From: Gammaproteobacteria bacterium
Lineage (GTDB): Bacteria > Pseudomonadota > Gammaproteobacteria > Ga0077536
Length of the DNA stretch: 64,000 nucleotides
NCBI GenBank assembly: GCA_016191285.1
Contig: JACPPA010000012.1
Coordinates: 124,001-188,000, forward strand
Direction: 5' to 3'
Part shown: in pieces, positions 23,656-32,473 of the stretch
Position numbering within the stretch: the stretch's first letter is position 1
Layout: each line of letters opens with the position of its first letter
Notes under the pieces: generated by a model
The model's database searches: none
Told to the model about the DNA's origin: nothing
What the model saw: only the letters and a program-made list of their open reading frames with translations
Program-made: the position numbers and the translations under genes

Positions 23656-24843
23656 ATGCAAGTCCCTCGATTAGTTCTCAAACCCGGCCGCGAGAAGGCG
23701 CTCCTTCGCCGCCATCCGTGGATTTTTTCCGGCGCCGTGGCGCGCGCCGAAGGCGGGCTTGAATCCGGAACCACCGTGCGAATCGATGCCGCCGATGGCG
23801 GCTTCCTCGGTTGGGCAGCCTACAGTCCCACTTCGCAAATCAGTGCGCGGGTGTGGAGCTTCGATCAAACGATTCCGCTCGATCGCTCGCTCATTGCACA
23901 GCGTGTTACGGCAGCCGTGGCGCGTCGCGCACGCTGGTTGCCGGACGTCAGTGCGCTACGCCTGATTCATGCCGAGTCCGATGGCCTGCCGGGCGTGCTC
24001 TGCGATCGCTACGGCCAACAGCTGGTGGTGCAATTATCGAGCGCCGGCGCGGCACATTGGCGCGAAGTGATCGCGGACGCGCTAATCAGCGCCACCGGCT
24101 GCGCGCAGCTCTACGAGCGCTCGGATTCCGACGTTCTGGAACTCGAAGGCATTGCACCGCGAGTCGGTCCGCTGCGCGGCGATGCGCCGCTCGCTGCCAC
24201 GCCGATCGTCGAACACGATTTAAATTTCGCGGTCAGCGTCGTCGACGGGCATAAGACCGGGTTCTATCTCGATCAACGCGACAACCGCCACCTGGTTCAA
24301 CACTTCAGTGCGGTCGACGAAGTGCTCGATTGTTTTTGCTATACCGGCGGCTTCACGGTTAACGCGTTGGCTGGCGGCGCGAAACATGTCACGGCCATCG
24401 ACAGTTCCGCCACAGCGATCGCCGCCGCCGCGATCAACGTTAGTCTCAACGGCGCGTACGCGGAGCGCGTGGACTGGATTGAGGACGATGTATTCAAACG
24501 CCTGCGGCGGCTGCGTGACCAAGCGCGCGCGTTCGACTTAATCATTCTCGATCCGCCGAAATTCGCGCCCACCGCCGCGCTCGCCGAGCGCGCCGCGCGC
24601 GGCTACAAAGACATCAACCTGCTCGCATTTAAATTACTGAAACCCGGTGGATTACTTTTCACGTTCTCTTGCTCGGGCGGCGTCAATCGCGATCTATTCC
24701 AAAAAATAATAGCCGGCGCGGCGCTCGATGCCGGAGCGGAGGCGCAGATCGTCCGGCACCTTGGCGCCGGCGCTGATCATCCTACCGCGCTCAATTTTCC
24801 CGAGGGCGATTACTTGAAGGGACTATTGTGTCAGCGCGGTTGA
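23656..24843 (+). CDS. rlmI: RlmI-like 23S rRNA (cytosine-5) methyltransferase
   Basis: A 395-residue SAM-dependent methyltransferase. The N-terminal PUA-like domain is RLVLKPGREKALLRRHPWIF. The Rossmann domain contains GFYLDQRDNRHLV, DCFCYTGGFTVNALAGGA, LIILDPPKFAP and LFTFSCSGGVNRD, whose Cys fits the catalytic SCS motif. This matches RlmI, which makes m5C1962 in 23S rRNA. ATG 23656 is used because the upstream frame is REP-derived. It stands alone, with REP clusters on both sides. Confidence 0.9.
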   Translation: MQVPRLVLKPGREKALLRRHPWIFSGAVARAEGGLESGTTVRIDAADGGFLGWAAYSPTSQISARVWSFDQTIPLDRSLIAQRVTAAVARRARWLPDVSALRLIHAESDGLPGVLCDRYGQQLVVQLSSAGAAHWREVIADALISATGCAQLYERSDSDVLELEGIAPRVGPLRGDAPLAATPIVEHDLNFAVSVVDGHKTGFYLDQRDNRHLVQHFSAVDEVLDCFCYTGGFTVNALAGGAKHVTAIDSSATAIAAAAINVSLNGAYAERVDWIEDDVFKRLRRLRDQARAFDLIILDPPKFAPTAALAERAARGYKDINLLAFKLLKPGGLLFTFSCSGGVNRDLFQKIIAGAALDAGAEAQIVRHLGAGADHPTALNFPEGDYLKGLLCQRG

Positions 24844-24850
24844 AGTGTCT

Positions 24851-25042
24851 GGTGGGAGCCGCTTTAGCGGCGAACTGAGCCTCAATAAATATTCGCCGCT
24901 AAAGCGGCTCCCACCAGCCCGAGACTAGCGCGTCCGACGCAAAAGTCCTCCACACAAGGACAATTTCCGCTAACGTATTTTTTGTGGGAGCGGATTTATC
25001 CGCGAACGGGCACCAATCGCAGATTCGCCGCTAAAGCGACCC
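24851..25042. repeat. REP cluster downstream of the RlmI-like gene
   Basis: An inverted pair with stem GCCGCTTTAGCGGC (24851-24875 plus, 24891-24915 minus) is followed by a GCGGATTTATCCGC copy (24982-25006) and a partial minus copy (25022-25042). The segment from about 24946 repeats the organisation seen at 23566-23640. Confidence 0.87.
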
Positions 25043-25059
25043 CATAAACTCTTGATCTT

Positions 25060-26568
25060 TTAGCGTTGGCGCCAATCGCCGCTTTGCTCGAAGGCGTACG
25101 CAATCCGATACAGCGTGGCTTCGTCAAAATGTTTACCGATTAACATCAAACCCACCGGCAAACCATCGGACATGCCACACGGCAGACTAATCGCGGGGTG
25201 ATGCGTGGCATCGGTTGCACAGGTGTTGGCCAGCATCTCGGTTGCCCGTCGGCACCATTCAGTCACCGAGCAATCGGGCGCCGGTAGCGGTTGCGCCTTC
25301 ATCGGCGTGGTTGGCATCAAGAGCGCGTGGTAGTTCGCGAACGCTGCATCGTAGCCCGCGCGGACGCCGGCTAAGCGATTCACGGCCTTGCCGTAGTAGA
25401 CAAAACCATAACGCTCGATGATGTAACTGCCGACCAGCGTGAAGAGCTTAATGTTTGGCGGCACTTCGTCGATACGGAGCTTCCGCGCCTGCAGGTACTC
25501 CATCATCGACGTCATATAGTGATCGCCGCGGCCGATGCCGAAGCCTTGGGTGTGCAGCACGGTGTTGGTCAGGCCATCGATGCCGATCGGCGTCCACGCC
25601 GCCGCGCCTTGCGCATGTGCTGGTAGTGAGATCTCTTCAACCACCGCCCCCAGCGCTTTCAGTTGTGCCGCTGCCGCGCGCACTTTGGCGTCCACATCGG
25701 GCTCGGAACTGGGCAGCCCAAAGCCTTCCTTGACGACGCCAATTCGTAGCCCCCGCACGCCACCGGAAAGCGCTTCGGTGTAGCGCTCCACGCGCACCGC
25801 ATGCTGCCGCGGATCGATGCCATCGGGTCCCGCGAGCACTTCGAGCAACAGCGCGTTATCGCGCACGTTCATCGTCATCGGCCCCACATGATCGATCAAG
25901 GTTTCGATGGGCGCGAGTCCCGTATACGGCACCAAGCTATACGTCGGCTTCATGCCGACGGTACCGGAGAACGACGACGGCATGCGTATCGATCCGCCTT
26001 GATCGGCCCCGAGCGCCATATCCGCTTCGCCAGTCACCAGCACGACCGCGCTACCGCTCGACGAGCCGCCGGACGAGTAACCATGACGATGCGGATTGTG
26101 CACCGGCCCGGTCGCATTCGTGTGACTGCCGCCCGACAGACAAAAATATTCGCAATGCGTTTTGCCAACAATCTCCGCGCCCGCATCGAGAACTCGCGTG
26201 ACGACGGTCGCATCCATCTCCGGCACATAACCCTGCAGTAACGACGCGCCGTTCATCATCGGCACTCCGGCGATGGCGATGCTGTCCTTGATCGCGATTC
26301 GCATACCCGCGAGCGGCCCACTGGCCGCGCCACGTAACTTGGTTTTGACATACCATGCGTTGTGCGGATTTGCTGTCGGTGTTGAAAAACTGCGCGCGGT
26401 ATATTTCGTTGATGGCGGCGAATCGGGCAGCGAATCGACCGCGTCATAGCCGGCCAACATGCCGTCGAGCATGATCGCGTATTCAGCTAATTCGTGCGGC
26501 GTAATGCGATAACCGAGACGTTCTGCAAGGACTGCAAGTTCGGCGGCGGACGGGCGCGGTATCGACAT
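25060..26568 (-). CDS. amidase-signature family hydrolase
   Basis: A 502-residue amidase-signature enzyme. The catalytic Ser-cisSer-Lys elements are visible: Lys in GMRIAIKDSIAIAGVPMMNG, and the Ser-rich segment YSSGGSSSGSAVVLVTGEA followed by ADQGGSIRMPSSFSG. The C-terminal LPCGMSDGLPVGLMLIGKHF is also typical. Members hydrolyse diverse amides; GatA is unlikely because gatB and gatC are absent. The substrate is unknown. Monocistronic on the minus strand. Confidence 0.91.
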   Translation of the reverse strand: MSIPRPSAAELAVLAERLGYRITPHELAEYAIMLDGMLAGYDAVDSLPDSPPSTKYTARSFSTPTANPHNAWYVKTKLRGAASGPLAGMRIAIKDSIAIAGVPMMNGASLLQGYVPEMDATVVTRVLDAGAEIVGKTHCEYFCLSGGSHTNATGPVHNPHRHGYSSGGSSSGSAVVLVTGEADMALGADQGGSIRMPSSFSGTVGMKPTYSLVPYTGLAPIETLIDHVGPMTMNVRDNALLLEVLAGPDGIDPRQHAVRVERYTEALSGGVRGLRIGVVKEGFGLPSSEPDVDAKVRAAAAQLKALGAVVEEISLPAHAQGAAAWTPIGIDGLTNTVLHTQGFGIGRGDHYMTSMMEYLQARKLRIDEVPPNIKLFTLVGSYIIERYGFVYYGKAVNRLAGVRAGYDAAFANYHALLMPTTPMKAQPLPAPDCSVTEWCRRATEMLANTCATDATHHPAISLPCGMSDGLPVGLMLIGKHFDEATLYRIAYAFEQSGDWRQR

Positions 26569-26712
26569 GGGGTAACTCCTCTAAAAGTTCAGGTGAGTGT
26601 ACTGGTTCTCACTTTGTCTTGAAGCGCTGGCGATTCATTTTGCATTAAGCGCGGCACGCCTACAGTGCCTCCCGTACTCGCGCACCGGCAACGCCGAAAG
26701 GAGGCAAGCACA

Positions 26713-27210
26713 ATGCGCACTTCTACGCACATCGCTAATGCTAAGGGGACTCGCGAATGGCGGATGCCACTCGCCGCGGCGGCGTTGACGCTCGGGATGA
26801 GCGGCGCCGCGCTGGCCGAGCCGCACGGGTTCTACGGCGGTTATGGTGGTTACGGATCGGGCTACGGCCACCACCAACGGTATTGCCCGGAACGCCGCGC
26901 GCCGGTGGTGGTGGAGCAGTATTACTACCCGCAGGACCGCATGTACTACGCGCCGCCGCAGGTGGTGTATCAGCCCCCGCCCCAGGTTTATTACTACCAG
27001 GAGCCGGCGTATCGACAAAGCTATGCGCCGCCCGCGAATTATGGCTACAGCAGCGGCTATGGTGGCGGTAACCGCCTGATGTCGAGCGCGCTGCTTGGCG
27101 CAGCCGGTGGCTTCATCGGCTCCCAGGTCGGTCACGGCAGTTCTCGCGCGGCAGCCACCGCGGCTGGCGCGGTCGCCGGTTGGGTCTTAGGCGGCCGTGG
27201 CGGTTGGTAA
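26713..27210 (+). CDS. exported glycine-zipper, Tyr/Pro-rich protein
   Basis: A 165-residue protein starting at ATG 26713 behind a strong AAAGGAGG site. A signal peptide ends near SGAALA (about residue 35). The middle is rich in Gly, Tyr, His and Pro. The C-terminus is a glycine-zipper membrane hairpin (LGAAGGFIGSQVGHG and AATAAGAVAGWVLGG), like the 17-kDa antigen/YMGG-type proteins of the outer membrane. Probably a cell-envelope protein; exact role unknown. Confidence 0.83.
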   Translation: MRTSTHIANAKGTREWRMPLAAAALTLGMSGAALAEPHGFYGGYGGYGSGYGHHQRYCPERRAPVVVEQYYYPQDRMYYAPPQVVYQPPPQVYYYQEPAYRQSYAPPANYGYSSGYGGGNRLMSSALLGAAGGFIGSQVGHGSSRAAATAAGAVAGWVLGGRGGW

Positions 27211-27372
27211 TTCAGGTCGGCCAAGTCAACAACGTTAAGGGCCGCCTCCAAACCGGCCTTTAGCCCACGCCTGGGTCACATCCGTGGCCCAGGCACTCTC
27301 CCGTAAGTTGCGACGCAAACTCGTCGTAGAAGAAAGCTGCAGGCGCATCCGCACTTACGCCACAATGCGCCC

Positions 27373-27627
27373 ATGACTTCCCCACCGAATTCAGAACGCT
27401 CTTGGCAAATACGCGGACGGCGCTATTTAGGCGCGCTCGTGTTCGCCCTGGCCTTTATGGTGATGTCGTGGGTGGGCGGTCTCACACATTCGGTTGTCGC
27501 AGAGGCGTTGCGCTTTCGCCCACAGCTATTCAGTGTCGCGGTAGGATTAGGACTATTGGCGCTGATTGTCGGTTATTTTTTCTGGCGTCGCCGTCGCCGA
27601 ACTAGTCGTATGCCGCCGCCCGCTTGA
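27373..27627 (+). CDS. small two-helix membrane protein
   Basis: An 84-residue protein with two predicted transmembrane helices (about residues 19-40, GALVFALAFMVMSWVGG, and 51-70, LFSVAVGLGLLALIVGYFFW) and a basic C-terminal tail WRRRRRTSR. No family recognised. The frame and positive-inside tail favour a real gene, but it could be spurious. Confidence 0.5.
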   Translation: MTSPPNSERSWQIRGRRYLGALVFALAFMVMSWVGGLTHSVVAEALRFRPQLFSVAVGLGLLALIVGYFFWRRRRRTSRMPPPA

Positions 27628-27778
27628 CGGCCACGCACGCGCCGCCTACCTTGGCTCCGCAATTAATTACAACCAGTTCGTCGGCCCACGGCGTTCAGCA
27701 GGTTTGACCCGCATAATCCGCGCGGTCGGCCCGCGGACGCCAGTTAGCGAGACGACCAATCTGCCTTGGAGGCAATCG

Positions 27779-28429
27779 ATGAAATTAATCCATTCGTTTG
27801 GACCCAACCCGCGTATCGTCCGGATGTTCCTGGCCGAGAAAGGCATCGCGCTGCCGATGGAAGAAGTCGACATTCTCGCCGGTGAGAACCGCCAGGAAGG
27901 ATTTCTAAAGCGTAATCCAGCCGGCCAGTCGCCCGCACTTGAACTCGATGACGGCACCGTGGTCGCGGAAACGGCCGTCATCTGCGAATTGCTGGAAGAG
28001 AAGCATCCCAACCCACCGCTGATTGGGAAGACGCCGGAAGAGCGCGCCGTGTCGCGCACCTGGCAGCGTCGCGTCGAACTCAATATAACCGAGCACATGT
28101 ACAATGGCTTTCGCTTTGCGGAAGGTTACGAGTTATTCAAGAATCGCGTGCATTGCATCCCGAGTGCGGCGGCCGATCTCAAAGCCAGTGCGCAGGAAAA
28201 ACTCGTGTGGCTGGATGGTCTGATGGCGGGGCATGATTTTATCTGCGGGAATCAACTGCGCTTCATCGATATCGGGCTGTATTGCTGTCTCGATTTTGCC
28301 AAGGATGTTGGACAACCGCTGAATACGAATTTGAAAAATCTGAACGGCTGGTACAAGCGCATGGACGCCCGTCCGAGCGCGACTTCGAGCCTGCATCCAG
28401 GTTGGGAGCAGGCGAAGATGCGCGGGTAG
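27779..28429 (+). CDS. glutathione S-transferase
   Basis: A 216-residue GST. The thioredoxin-fold N-terminus is MKLIHSFGPNPRIVRMFLAE, with NPAGQSPALELDDG and VAETAVICELLEEKHPNPPL carrying the glutathione gamma-glutamyl-binding Glu and Thr/Ala positions. An all-helical C-terminal domain ends with FIDIGLYCCLDFAK. The start at ATG 27779 is supported by GGAGG 8 nt upstream. Specific substrate unknown. Confidence 0.9.
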   Translation: MKLIHSFGPNPRIVRMFLAEKGIALPMEEVDILAGENRQEGFLKRNPAGQSPALELDDGTVVAETAVICELLEEKHPNPPLIGKTPEERAVSRTWQRRVELNITEHMYNGFRFAEGYELFKNRVHCIPSAAADLKASAQEKLVWLDGLMAGHDFICGNQLRFIDIGLYCCLDFAKDVGQPLNTNLKNLNGWYKRMDARPSATSSLHPGWEQAKMRG

Positions 28430-28445
28430 ATTCCGCGGTAAATTT

Positions 28446-28550
28446 CTCCCTCACCCGCTCCCGCGAGGGGAGCGGGAACGAAGAGACAAGAGGCGCGAGC
28501 GAATTCCCCCTCTCCCCTCGCGGGAGAGGGCCGGGGTGAGGGAGCGCTAC
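28446..28550. repeat. large inverted repeat between GST and MBL genes
   Basis: CCCTCACCCGCTCCCGCGAG at the left, and CCCTCTCCCCTCGCGGGAGA with a closing GGGGTGAGGG at the right, form interlocking inverted repeats in a convergent gap. This is a common GC-rich intergenic element type and could also act as a bidirectional terminator. Confidence 0.75.
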
Positions 28551-29537
28551 TCAATCCTTCAAGCGTCGCGTCTCCCCGTGTTTTAGCACCCAAAAATCAT
28601 GCTCGGTCAGGCCCTGTGCGTGGAGTGCCTGGCGTAAACGCCGCGGCGGCTCATCGAGCGGCTCATCGGTTAACACAAAGGTTCCCCAATGCATCGCCAC
28701 CGACTGTGTCGCCCGCAGATCGCCGTGAATTTGCACCGCTTCTTCCGGATTCACATGACTCGTTTGCATGAACCACCGTGGTTCATACGCGCCGATCGGC
28801 AAGGCGGCCAGATCCACTGGCCCGAGCCTTGACTGGATATCGCGAAAATCGTTGGAGTATCCGGTGTCGCCGGCAAAGAAAAATTTAAACGCCGGATGAT
28901 CGATTCGCCAGCCACCCCATAAGGTCCGATTACGATCGTTTAACGTGCGTGCGCTCCAGTGCTGCGCGGGGGTGAACGTGACGACAAGCTGCTTGAAATC
29001 CGTGGTATCCCACCAATCGAGTTCCAGCGTGTTATCGATGCCATGGGCCTTGAACCACGTCTTAAGGCCCAACGGCACCAAAAATTTAGGCGGCCCGCCT
29101 GGCTGCCGATTCAAGCGTTGCACGGTGCTTTGATCGAGATGGTCGTAGTGATTATGCGAGAGCACCACGAGATCGAGGTGGGGAAGTTCCTGAACCGTTA
29201 ACGGCGGCGGCATCCAGCGTTTCGGCCCGAGGAAACTGAGGGGCGAAGCACGCGCGGTCAAATGCGGATCGGTGATGATGTTTAAGCCACCTACCTGCAA
29301 CAACATCGTGGCGTGCCCAAGCCAGGTCAATGTCGACTCCGTGCGATTGCCATTAAGCCAAACGTGGTCGGGTTTAACGCTCGGAAATCGCCAGCCGCCG
29401 GGTGGCGGTGGCGGCACGCCGTTGCGCCGACGTTCGCGCTGCCATTGCCAGAAGCTTCCGTGATGCCAACCGCTCGGATAATTATTCCGGAAGCCCTGCG
29501 GCGTATGGTGCGGCTTGTCCAGGTTGCTCGATGACAC
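28551..29537 (-). CDS. metallo-beta-lactamase-fold hydrolase, NAPE-PLD/UlaG-like
   Basis: A 328-residue MBL-fold protein. Metal ligands are in VVLSHNHYDHLDQST, FFFAGDTGYSNDF and the final VAMHWGTF. The N-terminal GFRNNYP and WLGHATMLLQVGGLNIITDP are typical of the NAPE-specific phospholipase D/YP-like subgroup. It probably hydrolyses phosphodiester or lactone bonds of lipids, but the substrate is unproven. Cytosolic, with no signal peptide. Confidence 0.9.
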   Translation of the reverse strand: MSSSNLDKPHHTPQGFRNNYPSGWHHGSFWQWQRERRRNGVPPPPPGGWRFPSVKPDHVWLNGNRTESTLTWLGHATMLLQVGGLNIITDPHLTARASPLSFLGPKRWMPPPLTVQELPHLDLVVLSHNHYDHLDQSTVQRLNRQPGGPPKFLVPLGLKTWFKAHGIDNTLELDWWDTTDFKQLVVTFTPAQHWSARTLNDRNRTLWGGWRIDHPAFKFFFAGDTGYSNDFRDIQSRLGPVDLAALPIGAYEPRWFMQTSHVNPEEAVQIHGDLRATQSVAMHWGTFVLTDEPLDEPPRRLRQALHAQGLTEHDFWVLKHGETRRLKD

Positions 29538-29562
29538 TTATGCTGTCCCGCGATAATCTTGT

Positions 29563-29630
29563 TTTGTGGGAGCGGCTTTAGCCGCGAATGGGCTGCCACA
29601 ACAAAGATTCGCCGCTAAAGCGGCTCCCAC
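29563..29630. repeat. REP inverted pair
   Basis: Plus copy 29563-29589 with stem GCGGCTTTAGCCGC, and minus copy 29607-29630 with stem GCCGCTTTAGCGGC. The two arms can also pair with each other. Confidence 0.87.
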
Positions 29631-29681
29631 GAAGCGCCGCCGGCAGCCTGCGAGTTATGAACATTCATTGCATGGACAACC

Positions 29682-31433
29682 CTAAATCGGCTGAACGCTA
29701 AGTGTCGTACCCGCTCCGCTCGGCGCCAACGCAATCCGTTGCGTGTGATAGGTCGCGACAGTCGAGCGATGCGCGATGCTGACGACGGTGGTTTCGTGCA
29801 GGCGTTCGCGAATGAGGGTGTAGAGTTGCTTTTCCATCCCTTCGTCCAGCGCCGAAGTGGCCTCGTCTAAAAACAACCAAGCGGGTTTATTCAACAGCGC
29901 GCGGGCAAACGCGAGGCGTTGTTGTTCGCCGATCGACAGCCGTTGACCCCAGTGATCGGATTCATCGAGTCGCGTGGCCAGCGCCGGCAATTGACAGGCT
30001 TGCAACGCCTCCACGATCGCGGCGTCACTGAACCCCTGACTCGCCATCGGATACGCCACGGCATCGCGCAACGATCCGATCGGAATATACGGACGCTGCG
30101 GCAGAAACATCAATCGTGCATCTGCCGGCACTCGGACCTTACCGGATCCAAACGGCCAAATCCCCGACAACACTCGAAACAAAGTGCTCTTGCCGATCCC
30201 TGAAGGACCCGTGATCAACGTATGTGCGCCGGGTTTGATGCGCGCGTTGATATGGCCGAGGAGCAACGTGCCATCGGGTAACAGGATGTCGGTGTCATCG
30301 AGAATCAGGTCGGCCTGGGGCGACGTGGTGTGTTGGATCCCACGTCCGCTCTGCGCCTCCTCGCGCGCCGCTTCAATCGCATCGTGAAAACTCGTCAGAC
30401 GATTCAAGGTCGCGCGCCATTGCGCGATTTCGCCGTAGGCGGTGACAAACCACGACAGCGCCCCTTGTACCTGGCCAAAGGCCGAACTAGTTTGAAAGAT
30501 GACGCCGAATTCGATCTTGTCGGCGAAGTAGCGCGGCGCGACCACCATAATCGGAAAAATGATCGCGATCTGGCGATAGCCAATCACAAACCACGTCAGA
30601 CGCTTGTTATAGATCATCAACTGTCGGAAGTTATTCCACACATCGAGGAAGCGCGCGGTCAAGTTGCGCTTTTCATCGTTTTCCCCGCCATAAGCCGCGA
30701 TGCTTTCGGCATTTTCGCGCAGACGCACGAGGTCATAACGAAAATTCGCTTCAAAACGCTGCTGCGTAAAGTTAAGGCCGGTTAACGCGGCGCCGACTTT
30801 TTGCGTTAACCACGATCCGATCACGGCATAGATCAACGCCACCCACATCATATAGCCATCGATCGTGATGCCATGACCGCCAAGCGGGATCGTGATGGGT
30901 CCCGAAAGTTTCCATAGGATGTGGGCAAAGGTTACCAAGGTCACCACTGAACTCAACAGATCCAAGCCCAACGATAATGTCAGGCTCGCGAAGTCTTTCA
31001 AATCTTCCTGAATTCGCTGATCGACGTTATCCGTGCCGTAGTCTTTAATCTCCAAGCGATAGTGCACGCGATCTTGCAGCCAGTCGCCAAGATATTGGTC
31101 GGTTAGCCAGCGCCGCCAGCGAATTTGCAACAATAAATTCAAATAGCGGTTATAGCCCGAGACCGCTATGTAGACGGCCGCTAAAAACGAGAACCAAATG
31201 ATTAGACTCCAGAAGTCATCGACTGCTTTTTTTTGCAGCGCGTTGTAGAAATTGTTGTACCAGGAGTTAATCTGGACATCGATAAACACTAAGAACAGCG
31301 CCATGCCGATGACGGCAGCTAATAGCCCGCGTGCAGTCCAGCGTTCTTCGGACGACCAGTACGGTTTGGACAGGGCCCACGCTTTGCCAAGCGTGCTCCT
31401 TCCCGCGAGGGAAAGCTGCGATAGTTCTGACAT
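29682..31433 (-). CDS. ABC transporter, fused permease-ATPase of the SbmA/BacA (YddA) type
   Basis: A 583-residue half-transporter. The N-terminal ~330 residues form the SbmA/BacA-like membrane domain (LLAAVIGMALFLVFIDVQIN; NSWYNNFYNALQKKAVDDFW; FTQQRFEANFRYDLVRLREN). The C-terminal ATPase has Walker A GPSGIGKST, signature LSIGEQQRLAFARA, Walker B AWLFLDEATSAL and the H-loop SIAHRS. Related proteins import peptides, cobalamin or acyl-CoAs. It has REPs on both sides and no obvious partner gene. Confidence 0.92.
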   Translation of the reverse strand: MSELSQLSLAGRSTLGKAWALSKPYWSSEERWTARGLLAAVIGMALFLVFIDVQINSWYNNFYNALQKKAVDDFWSLIIWFSFLAAVYIAVSGYNRYLNLLLQIRWRRWLTDQYLGDWLQDRVHYRLEIKDYGTDNVDQRIQEDLKDFASLTLSLGLDLLSSVVTLVTFAHILWKLSGPITIPLGGHGITIDGYMMWVALIYAVIGSWLTQKVGAALTGLNFTQQRFEANFRYDLVRLRENAESIAAYGGENDEKRNLTARFLDVWNNFRQLMIYNKRLTWFVIGYRQIAIIFPIMVVAPRYFADKIEFGVIFQTSSAFGQVQGALSWFVTAYGEIAQWRATLNRLTSFHDAIEAAREEAQSGRGIQHTTSPQADLILDDTDILLPDGTLLLGHINARIKPGAHTLITGPSGIGKSTLFRVLSGIWPFGSGKVRVPADARLMFLPQRPYIPIGSLRDAVAYPMASQGFSDAAIVEALQACQLPALATRLDESDHWGQRLSIGEQQRLAFARALLNKPAWLFLDEATSALDEGMEKQLYTLIRERLHETTVVSIAHRSTVATYHTQRIALAPSGAGTTLSVQPI

Positions 31434-31878
31434 GCGGTGGATCTCTTGAAGTAAAGAGGCGAAGTGTTATTAAGTTGCTCTGGCGGCGGCGCTCATGATA
31501 GCCGAATCCCATCGGCGGCTTCTGCTTCGCGCGTTTATGCGGACCCGAAGTGAGACCTTGATTAGTTCGCCCAGGTTCAATTCTCGCGTAACCTTGGAGG
31601 AGGTCGAGGACCACTGCGGCCATTTTTCTACCGGAGGAACAACCGGCGGCGGTGGAGGCGCTGCGCTACTTCATGCGATAACGAGCCGCTCGCAACCATA
31701 GTCTTTGTGTGTTGCTCAAACGCCTACCGTGGGAGCCGCTTTAGCGGCGAATCCCTTACCGCGTCCATCGCTACCCGGGCAGTCAAGATTCGCGGATAAA
31801 TCCGCTCCCACACCAGACGACTCATCGACGCAGGGCGCTTCCCCAAGGAGCCGCTTTAGTGTTTGTAGGTCGGATGCT
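31434..31878. other. 445-bp gap with REPs
   Basis: 31434-31725 shows no convincing gene; a 68-codon plus-strand frame has no family features. 31729-31752 (stem GCCGCTTTAGCGGC) and 31788-31812 (minus, stem GCGGATTTATCCGC) are REP copies of two different types. A half copy lies at about 31845-31861. Confidence 0.7.
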
Positions 31879-32085
31879 TTACTTCTCGACGACTTTCGCG
31901 CGATCGCGCGCATAGGTGTCGTATCCGTGGTCACCCTCGATCTTGCAATTCGGATCGCTGCCGCGTTTAAGGCATTCGTTGGTGCGTAACGACGCATACA
32001 CTCCGGATTGGAGGTTATCGCGGCTGCAGGCCGCGAGGAACACACTCACCAATAGGCTAACGAATAGACCATTGCGCGTGGTCAT
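31879..32085 (-). CDS. small lipoprotein
   Basis: A 68-residue protein with a signal peptide ending in the lipobox LAAC (FVSLLVSVFLAACSRDN), so the mature chain is about 50 residues on a lipidated cysteine. The mature part has three more cysteines or charged segments (NECLKRGSDPNCKIEGDHG). No family recognised. Its start overlaps the stop of the CMD gene by 4 nt. Confidence 0.78.
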   Translation of the reverse strand: MTTRNGLFVSLLVSVFLAACSRDNLQSGVYASLRTNECLKRGSDPNCKIEGDHGYDTYARDRAKVVEK

Positions 32086-32465
32086 GCCTTACCTTCCAAT
32101 TCTTTAAAAACTTCTTTGGCGGTCCGAAACGCATCAACCGCAGCGGGCATGCCGCAATACACCGCCGCGTGCAGAAACATTTCGCGGATTTCGATCTTCG
32201 TCACGCCATTGGTCAATGCACCGTGCAAATGGAGTTTTAATTCGTGCGGCCGATTAAGCGCGATCAACATCACCACCGTTAACATGCTGCGTTCGCGACG
32301 CGTGAGGCCATCGCGTGTCCACACCGTGCCCCAGGCGTTTTCAGTGACTAATTCCTGCAAGGCTTCGGTGAAGTCATCAGCATCGGCCAGCGCGCGCTCG
32401 ACATACGCCTTCCCCAGCACCGCTTTGCGCACGGCCAGACCGGCATCGAATTTTGCAGTTGTCAT
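32082..32465 (-). CDS. carboxymuconolactone decarboxylase family protein (PcaC-like)
   Basis: A 127-residue CMD protein. TENAWGTVWTRDGLTRRERS, then MLTVVMLIALNRPHELKLHL and HAAVYCGMPAAVDAFRTAKE are close to the 4-carboxymuconolactone decarboxylase pattern (beta-ketoadipate pathway). The His of HLHGALTNG is at the usual position. No other pca genes are here, so the assignment to PcaC itself is open. It lies 8 nt after the giant membrane protein gene. Confidence 0.85.
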   Translation of the reverse strand: MTTAKFDAGLAVRKAVLGKAYVERALADADDFTEALQELVTENAWGTVWTRDGLTRRERSMLTVVMLIALNRPHELKLHLHGALTNGVTKIEIREMFLHAAVYCGMPAAVDAFRTAKEVFKELEGKA

Positions 32466-32473
32466 AATTTCCC

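Noticed and set aside
23395-25042. Apparent CRISPR-like repeat series
   Set aside because: The repeats are palindromic REPs in alternating orientation with a gene between them, irregular spacing and repeated linkers. No cas genes are near.
26635-27135. 166-codon minus-strand open frame
   Set aside because: Antisense to the signal-peptide-bearing glycine-zipper gene, which has a strong ribosome-binding site.
31495-31701. 68-codon plus-strand frame in the REP gap
   Set aside because: Gly-rich end, no family, no ribosome-binding site.
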